From positions 106,731,001-106,795,000 of the forward strand of contig NC_091246.1 in the NCBI RefSeq assembly GCF_042477335.2: a DNA stretch of 64,000 bases. Direction: 5' to 3'. Source of the DNA: Ovis canadensis. Its lineage: Eukaryota > Chordata > Mammalia > Artiodactyla > Bovidae. Position 1 is the first letter of the stretch, and each line of letters opens with the position of its first letter. Under the pieces are notes generated by a model that did not search any database, had not been told where the DNA came from, and worked only from the letters and a program-made list of their open reading frames with translations. Of this stretch, positions 32,994 through 64,000 are shown piece after piece. Made by a program: the position numbers and the translations under genes.

Positions 32994-33025
32994 GGGTGGG
33001 GGTGTGGGGGAAGAGTGGGGTGGGG
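32994..33025 (+). promoter_or_regulatory. G-quadruplex motif upstream of HPGD
   Basis: Five G-runs (32994-32996, 32998-33002, 33006-33010, 33017-33020, 33022-33025) with loops of 1, 3, 6 and 1 bases meet the usual quadruplex rule. It lies about 460 bases before the HPGD start codon on the coding strand. Folding and function are inferred, not shown. Confidence 0.6.
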
Positions 33026-33330
33026 AGGAAGACCTGGGCACAGAGGAGGATTCCAAGCTCTTCAGCTTCTCCTCTGCCCTCCTTTTATGGGGTGGTCTTC
33101 AGCACACGGAAGGGATCTCTTCTTGGGGAGTAACCTTTCTGCGTGCTCTTTAACCAGCCAGCCTGCGTCCAAATCATCATCTCCCCAGCTAGCTTAGGTT
33201 ACAAGCTCCACAGAGGCAGAGATGTTTATTTACCGTATGTCTCATGCCCTAGTGCAGGAGGAGGCTCCCAGGTTTGGCTACGAGTCAGGAAGGCAAAGAT
33301 CGCCGGGCCGGAGCGCTCAGGGCCAGGTGA

Positions 33331-61058
<27,728 letters not shown>

Positions 61059-61159
61059 GTGAGAACACAGCCACAACATCTCTCTTTCTCTTTCTGGGCA
61101 AATGTGACAGATGAGCTCTATAAAGTAGAGGGGAACAGAGTTAAAATTCAGTACATTTA

Positions 61160-61281
61160 TGGACTTCCCTGGTGGTCCAGTTGTTGAGATTCCTCGCTTC
61201 CAATGCAGGGGTGCGTGGGTTCAATCTTTGGTCAAGGAACTGAGATCACACATGCTCCGTGGTATGATTAAAAAAAAAAAA
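61160..61281 (+). mobile_element. CHR-type SINE in intron 5
   Basis: 'GGACTTCCCTGGTGGTCCAG' to 'GAGATCACACATGCTCCGTG' and an A-run. Confidence 0.9.
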
Positions 61282-61414
61282 GCAGAAAAGTAAACAGTGC
61301 AGGTAGAGTGCATTGTATGTTTACATTTTTATGAAAAAAAAAAAGCCAAAATTTGCTTTAAATTGTTTTGATACATTTAGATTAAAGATAGAAAAATAAA
61401 TTATACTTCAGAGT

Positions 61415-61558
61415 TGTTGTTCAGTCACTAAGCCGCATCTGACTCTCTGTGATCCCATGGACTGCAGCATGCCAGACTTCCTGGCCTTTCACTATTTCCC
61501 AGAGTTTGCTGAAATTAATGTCCTTTGAGTTGGTGATATTAGCTAACCATCTCATCCT
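61415..61558 (-). mobile_element. BovB 3'-terminal fragment, antisense
   Basis: 'GTTGTTCAGTCACTAAGCCG' to 'AGCTAACCATCTCATCCT'. Confidence 0.85.
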
Positions 61559-61604
61559 TATTTATTATTAAAAATAGTTTCCAGGTAACATAAAGGACCA
61601 ACTA

Positions 61605-61880
61605 TAGAAGGCAATGCCAACCCACTCCAGTACTCTTGCCTGCAAAATCCTATGGATGGAGGAGCCTGGTAGGCTTCAGTCCATGGGGTCGCAAAGAGTC
61701 AGACCGACTGAGCGACTTCACTTTTACTTTTCACTTTCCTGCATTGGAGAAGGAAATGGCAACCCACTCCAGTGTTCTTGCCTGCAGAATCCCAGGGACG
61801 GCAGAGCCTAGTGGGCTGCCGTCTATGGGGTCGCACAAAGTCGGACACGACTGACGCGACTTAGCAGCAGCAGCAGCATA
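61605..61880 (+). mobile_element. Bov-A2 SINE in intron 5
   Basis: Two BovA monomers joined by 'TTCACTTTTACTTTTCACTT', ending in (AGC)n. Close to the Bov-A2 at 12841. Confidence 0.92.
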
Positions 61881-62458
61881 GAGTAGATTGTTTTAACATG
61901 AGGTAGATTCTAAACACAGTTTACTGAAAAAATCTTTAAGGATTAAAAAAAGCAAAAAGATAGTCTTTATTTTTGAAATTGACTCCAAATTTAAAAATCA
62001 TTAACTATAGACTTCCTTAAATGCTCAAGGCGTTACTTATCTTGACGATACGGTAAAAATGAGTCAGAGCCTGGAGGATGGAGGAAGGGGTGAGGCTAGC
62101 TTTTACCTGGTAGCATTGTCAAGGATTCTGTCTCCATAGAGATCTAGGGTAAATGTGTGCGGAGATTAGAAAAAATATTTTAGCCGTAACTGACCACATG
62201 CGTTGATAGTATGATGTACCTTAATATAATAACTGAAAAAAAGGTACAGCTTAAGTGGAGCCTGATGAACAAGGGTAAAGTAGAAGGATGATTGATTGGA
62301 GGTGTAAGCAAGACCAGACCAAAGGCGACTTATGGGTCAAGGTCATGAACTTGGACTTTATTCTAAGTATAGCCGTCATTGGGTCTTTTCTGCACAGGAG
62401 TGACAAGATTACATTTCCATGTGAAGAGGACCATTCTTGCTACTATTTAGAGAACGTA
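61881..62458. other. Intron 5 sequence, unassigned
   Basis: No exon or nameable repeat. Confidence 0.4.
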
Positions 62459-62588
62459 TGGGAATTCCCTGGTGATCCGGTGGTTATGACTTTGCACTCT
62501 CACTGCCAGGGGTGAGGGTTCAATCCCTGGTCAGGGAACTAAGATCCCTCAGGCTGTGTGGTGCTGCCAAAGACCAAACAAAGAAAAT
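62459..62588 (+). mobile_element. CHR-type SINE in intron 5
   Basis: 'GGGAATTCCCTGGTGATCCG', 'GGTTCAATCCCTGGTCAGGG', 'AACTAAGATCCCTCAGGCTG'. Confidence 0.9.
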
Positions 62589-62884
62589 GTATGAGAGAGG
62601 ACAAAAGTAGAAGACAAAAGAGCAGCTGAGAGACCTCTGCAGTGGTTAGTCTAGTTGAGATGGAGAGAGGGGCCTGATGATGAGGAAATCGTTAATTGCA
62701 AGCAATGATAAGCATAGAGAAAGCAGATGGTGACTGGTAAATGTTCAGTCAAAAAGGAAGATGAGCAGCTGTCACACTCGTAATTGAAACTGACTGAAAA
62801 TTTTAACTTGCAAAGTCTTAATCTTTAAATCAACTTTTAATGAACACATAACACTATTACAAAGCAAAGTGCAATCACACGTGC

Positions 62885-63095
62885 ACACTAAGTTGCTTCA
62901 CTGGTGTCAGACTTTGCGACCCCATGGACTGTAGCCCGCCAGGCTCCTCTGTCCATGGGATTCTCCAGACAAGAATACTGGAGTGGGTTGCCATGCCCTC
63001 CTACAGGGGATCTTCCTGACACAGGGATCGAACCCATGTCTCCTACAGCTCCTGCATTGCAGGTGGATCCTTTACTGCTGAGCCACCAGGGAGGC
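62885..63095 (-). mobile_element. Bov-tA SINE in intron 5
   Basis: 'ACTAAGTTGCTTCACTGGTG' to 'GAGCCACCAGGGAGGC', antisense. Confidence 0.92.
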
Positions 63096-63888
63096 AAATA
63101 AATCAAAGCAAAGACCAGAAATGCTGCATTTACAGTTACAAGACTGGAACTTGTATAGTTGATGCTCATTATTCATTAGTTATGTTCTGTAAAATCACTT
63201 GCAAAGACTGAATTAGAGGATACTGAACTATTACTTTTAAGGGAAATGTGTGGTTAAGTTCCTGCAAGGAACTTGTCACAATGTCTTGTTCAACTGATCC
63301 ACATATAGCATAGTTTTAAGTATATTTCTATTTAAAGACACCTTATTTAATATGTATTGTGTATAATATGCATTGTATTATTAATAGCATGGCCAATAGC
63401 ATTTATACCTCACACCTGAAGGAAGCTCCTCTAATGTATGTATTTTCCCCCATAAGACACATTGCAGCCTTCTTGCACTTAGAAATACTAGACAGCACTT
63501 CAGCACTATGCTTTGAGGGCATTTCAAATAGTAAAATCGCCAACAAAAAGCACAAAGATGAGAAAAACCTGGGCAAGTATCCTGAAAAGGATGCGTATTT
63601 ATGGTAGAGGATCTGAAACAAGAAAGCAGAGCATCGTTTTGTTTGACCTTAGTCCACATCAGGCAACTCAAATTTCTTATTACTCTCTGTCCACAGATAA
63701 ACTTGAAAGCACTATGAGTATTAATTTGAGGTCTTATGAGTAAATTTTAGTAAGGAAGAAAAATGAATCTACAAACAATTGACTTACATTTTGTTTTAGA
63801 AATAGTTCAGATAAAACCTATAGGTTGAAAATTAAGCCAAAAGATGTTAGTCTGAAAATACTTAAAATTGTCTTCCTGCTACTTCGAG
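63096..63888. other. Intron 5 sequence, unassigned
   Basis: No exon or nameable repeat. Overlapping short frames on both strands at 63359-63743 show no domain. Confidence 0.4.
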
Positions 63889-64000
63889 GTCACTTCAGTC
63901 GTGTCCAACTCTGTGCGACCCCAGAGATGGCAGCCCACCAGGCTCCCCCCTCCCTGGGATTCTCCAGGCAAGAACACTGGAGTGGGTTGCCATTTCCTTC
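63889..64000 (-). mobile_element. Bov-A2/BovA SINE, cut by window end
   Basis: 'GAGGTCACTTCAGTCGTGTC' to 'GGGTTGCCATTTCCTTC' at the last base. The monomer style ('AGAGATGGCAGCCCACCAGG') is that of the outer Bov-A2 unit. Confidence 0.85.

Larger units (their letters stand above)
61059..64000 (+). other. HPGD: HPGD intron 5, 5' part
   Basis: No further HPGD exon is seen before the window ends. It holds two CHR SINEs, a BovB scrap and Bov-A2/Bov-tA copies. Confidence 0.9.

Noticed and set aside
32722-33153. 143-aa frame just upstream of HPGD
   Set aside because: Low-complexity K-, F- and G-rich runs come from A-, T- and G-tracts. No domain or splice evidence.

Overview
This is mammalian nuclear DNA from a pecoran ruminant (cattle, sheep or goat type). 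The evidence is the repeat content: BovB LINEs, tRNA-Glu/BovA SINEs (Bov-tA, Bov-A2), CHR-type cetartiodactyl SINEs and ruminant L1 copies. The species cannot be fixed from the sequence alone. There are no operons, phage genes, CRISPR arrays or bacterial features.

The only protein-coding gene I can support is HPGD, NAD+-dependent 15-hydroxyprostaglandin dehydrogenase (SDR family), on the + strand. Five coding exons lie at 33481-33573, 33856-33979, 36484-36590, 46806-46902 and 60982-61058. They join in frame to 166 codons and carry the complete nucleotide-binding fold start (TGxxxGIG), Asp36, the NNAG motif and the catalytic Asn107, Ser138, Tyr151 and Lys155. The last about 100 residues (two exons in human) lie beyond the right edge. 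Exon 1 sits in a CpG island with a TATA-like box about 55 bases before the ATG, and a strong G-quadruplex motif lies about 460 bases upstream.

Layout: 1-33240 is 5' flanking DNA made of repeats and unassigned sequence, with no supported gene. 33240-33690 is the CpG island promoter with exon 1. 33980-46805 holds introns 2 and 3. 46903-60981 is intron 4 (14.1 kb). From 61059 to the end is the start of intron 5.

No new multi-gene system is visible. The interesting material is structural: a two-layer nested insertion resolved by two pairs of target-site duplications (21854-24749); a 5'-truncated mRNA retrocopy with a perfect 20-bp duplication (24964-25224); a mariner MITE that folds into a microRNA-like hairpin inside HPGD intron 4 (53409-53491); an 89-bp piece of intron copied into a BovB element with a local fold-back (47485-47620, source-like copy 50136-50224); an opposed pair of BovB copies explained by nesting (44217-46013); and a SINE-BovB chimera that appears to have inserted as one unit (3171-4690).
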